Shown in pieces: positions 62,031-64,000 of a stretch of 64,000 nucleotides of DNA. Within the stretch, counting starts at the first letter, position 1. Each line of letters starts with the position of its first letter. The stretch is from assembly GCA_009809945.1 (NCBI GenBank), contig WTPW01001150.1, forward strand, positions 65,793-129,792. The letters run 5' to 3'. The position numbers and the translations under genes were made by a program. The notes under the pieces are model-generated. The model ran no database searches, was not told the origin of the DNA, and saw only the letters and a program-made list of their open reading frames with translations. This DNA comes from Gigaspora margarita (Eukaryota > Glomeromycota > Glomeromycetes > Diversisporales > Gigasporaceae).

Positions 62031-63608
62031 ATGCAATTTAACTATCAAGGATACGTACAGAAATTAGTAACACACTATCAAGAACACTATATAGGAGCCA
62101 CCTTAAGTCAAACAGATGATTCTTGTGAAATTTGCTACCCTGTAACTACTACCGTTCCTAGAAACTTTCTAAATTTCTATTGTTGGTATTGTGCCCAATA
62201 TCCTGCTAGTGACTTTTCTGGAAAATCTTTAGAATACTTTCATCAAATATCCCAAATTTATACCCAATTTAACCTACCTCAGTTTAAAAATACTATATTC
62301 AGATTTATTTTTAGCTTTAGATANTCNTCTTCCCCTGGCAANCTTACTGATATTATTNGTAGTATATCTGNCTTAACTGTATTTACTAGTTGTTTCTTTA
62401 AAGATCCTTTTATTTTAAAAGATTCAGATTTTCATGACGATTGTTTTCACGAGGATTTTGAAAATTATAGTGACTCTTTTCAAAACCTTTATACTTTAAC
62501 ACCTATTAACATACCACAACCTAGTCCTATCTTATTACCTGCACGTTTACCTACTCCCCCTCCTGTACCTATTAACGCAATGGCTGCTACTGCTAATGAT
62601 GTTTTGGCTTATTTATGAGATAATGAGAAAGGAGGCATGTTATTAAGAATTGAACCATTTAAAGGAGATGGAACCCAAGACCTACTTACCTGGTTAGAAG
62701 ATTTTGACAAAGCTGCTCAAGCAAATAAATGGAATTTGGCTAGAAAAAAAGATATCTTTGCTGCCTTTTTGAGGGATAATGCAGAAGATTGGACCACTAT
62801 AGTTAATGATTATGCTGATCCAGGAACAAATTGGAATACTGTGACTACTGCTTTTAAAAATACATTTTGTACCCAACGATGGCAAAACAAGTGGCTTAGA
62901 GACTTGGATACCTTGAAGCAAGGTCCTGAAGAACCTGTTGAAGCCTACAATAACAGATTTAAAAGATTAATCAAAAGAGTAGAAGCTAGAGCTGCTCTCC
63001 AGGATGCCCAAAAATTATACTATTTCAAGAAGGGATTAAGACCAGCAACACTTCCAATTCTTCTGACTCACAATCCTGCCAATTTAAATGATCTTTTTAA
63101 TCTTGCTAAAACCTATGAACAAGGTGCTGACTTCGCTACCAATGCTGATCCTGGTGTGAATAATTCCAACATAGCTGTCTATGAAAAAGAAATAGAGCAG
63201 TTAACCAAGCAAATGAATCAAATATCATTAAACTATGTATCCATTGCCTCCGCTCTGAGTGCCCAAACTGAACCACAATATCGCCCAAAACAATCCAAGC
63301 AATTCTACCAAAAGCCAAGGCCTACCAACAATTCTCGCCCAAATGTTATCTGCTATCGATGCAGTGAACAAGGACACTATGCAAGAGATTGCATGGCTAA
63401 ACGTTTACCAACTAAAGAGCAACGTTATCAAATGAATTCTCGACCCCAAATGAAGCAAAAAATTCACTATGCTGCTGTAGAGGAAGAATACTACTCAGAT
63501 GAGGATGAGGTTTATATCACTCGAGCTCCTCGTCCTAAACCTTATAACACTAACCGAAAAGCACAAAAAGAAGCTCAAAGAGAAGTCCAAAAGAAGTTAG
63601 AATTCTAA
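62031..63608 (+). pseudogene. gag: Degenerate Ty3/Gypsy-type gag with CCHC zinc knuckle
   Basis: One frame runs from 62031 through a TGA (62616-62618) to a TAA (63606-63608). The first part (195 codons) has CxxC-like pairs (CEIC, CWYC), a Pro-rich end and no family I recognise. It contains five unresolved bases (62324-62371). The second part (from 62637, 323 codons) is a retrotransposon gag domain (PFKGDGTQDLLTWLEDFDKA, WLRDLDTLKQ, FKRLIKRVEA, YYFKKGLRP) followed by a CCHC knuckle CYRCSEQGHYARDC near residue 240 and an acidic tail. Gag packages element RNA into cytoplasmic particles. The stops show that this copy is inactive unless they are read through or are assembly errors. Confidence 0.8.
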
Positions 63609-64000
63609 AAAGAAATTAAATTGAGAACTAGAACTGTACAGGCTAATGAACCTGAATTTGAGGACATGATAGAAGAACCCATTGAAGTTCTTAAACCTAC
63701 CAAAGCACCTAGAAAAAAGATCCAAAAACTTCCTTCCGTAATTGACCAATTGGAGCCTTATGATATCTCCAAAGATCTCTTGAACAGACAAGCCCAAGCT
63801 ACCTATGGACAGCTGCTTTAATACCCTAACCAACGTAAAAATCTTGCCCAAACTATGAAGAGAGGCAATGCCCCTGTTACTAAAGCCAACCATGTGGAAT
63901 TAGGATCCAAAAGAAAAACAGTGGCTATGAGATGCCATGTTAATATTAAAGGACAACCAGTAGTTGCCATACTTGACTCTAGTGCTGCTGTTAGTATCAT
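63609..64000 (+). pseudogene. pol: Degenerate retroelement linker and aspartic protease start (runs off window)
   Basis: Continues in the same frame as gag after the TAA at 63606-63608 and is broken again by TAA at 63819-63821. The C-terminal stretch MRCHVNIKGQPVVAILDSSA has the form of the retropepsin active-site strand. The usual Asp-Ser/Thr-Gly triad reads DSS, so the conserved glycine is replaced. The product would cleave the element's polyprotein. The altered motif and stops argue for a dead copy. Reverse transcriptase and integrase, if present, lie beyond the right edge. Confidence 0.7.

Overview
The window looks like a nuclear chromosome segment of a very AT-rich early-diverging fungus. 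The reading that fits best is an arbuscular mycorrhizal fungus (Glomeromycotina, Rhizophagus- or Gigaspora-like), but this is inference. It rests on the AT-rich gene-poor DNA, dense small introns (mostly about 65-130 bp, GT-AG with two GC-AG), fungal-type housekeeping proteins and a huge load of decayed transposons. No prokaryotic features were seen.

Layout: 1-28.6 kb is a transposon graveyard with no host gene I can support. It holds hAT-like, Tc1/mariner-like (TA target) and other MITEs, long foldback elements, a tRNA-headed retroposon with a 16-bp target duplication, minisatellites, and the first copies of a recurrent TA-flanked element, here called family E. One host gene, a CRAL-TRIO (Sec14-like) protein, lies at 28.7-30.9 kb. 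From 31 to 39.9 kb the sequence returns to repeats, including a GC-richer island and a three-level nested insertion at 38-39.3 kb. From 39.9 to 51 kb is a compact gene island: NDUFA13/GRIM-19 (+), NSRP1 (-), DIB1 (+), RBBP4/MSI1-like (-) and KDM5-type demethylase (+), in alternating convergent and divergent pairs. From 51 to 64 kb repeats resume, with further family E copies and a degenerate Ty3/Gypsy-type gag-protease region that runs off the right edge.

The gene island holds one respiratory complex I subunit, two splicing factors (NSRP1 and DIB1) and two chromatin factors. The KDM5 and RBBP4 genes are divergent neighbours sharing about 1.3 kb of upstream DNA, and each contains one GC-AG intron.

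The most unusual signals are two. First, family E: TA-flanked, short termini, subterminal arrays of TTTCGAAA/GAAATATTTC palindromes, at least five copies, and no transposase visible. Second, a plainly non-biological pattern at 57.5-59.5 kb: 8-base A runs spaced exactly 42 bases apart overwrite the underlying sequence, directly after an unmerged 431-bp contig overlap. Two N gaps (616 and 849 bases) hide the middle of two family E copies.
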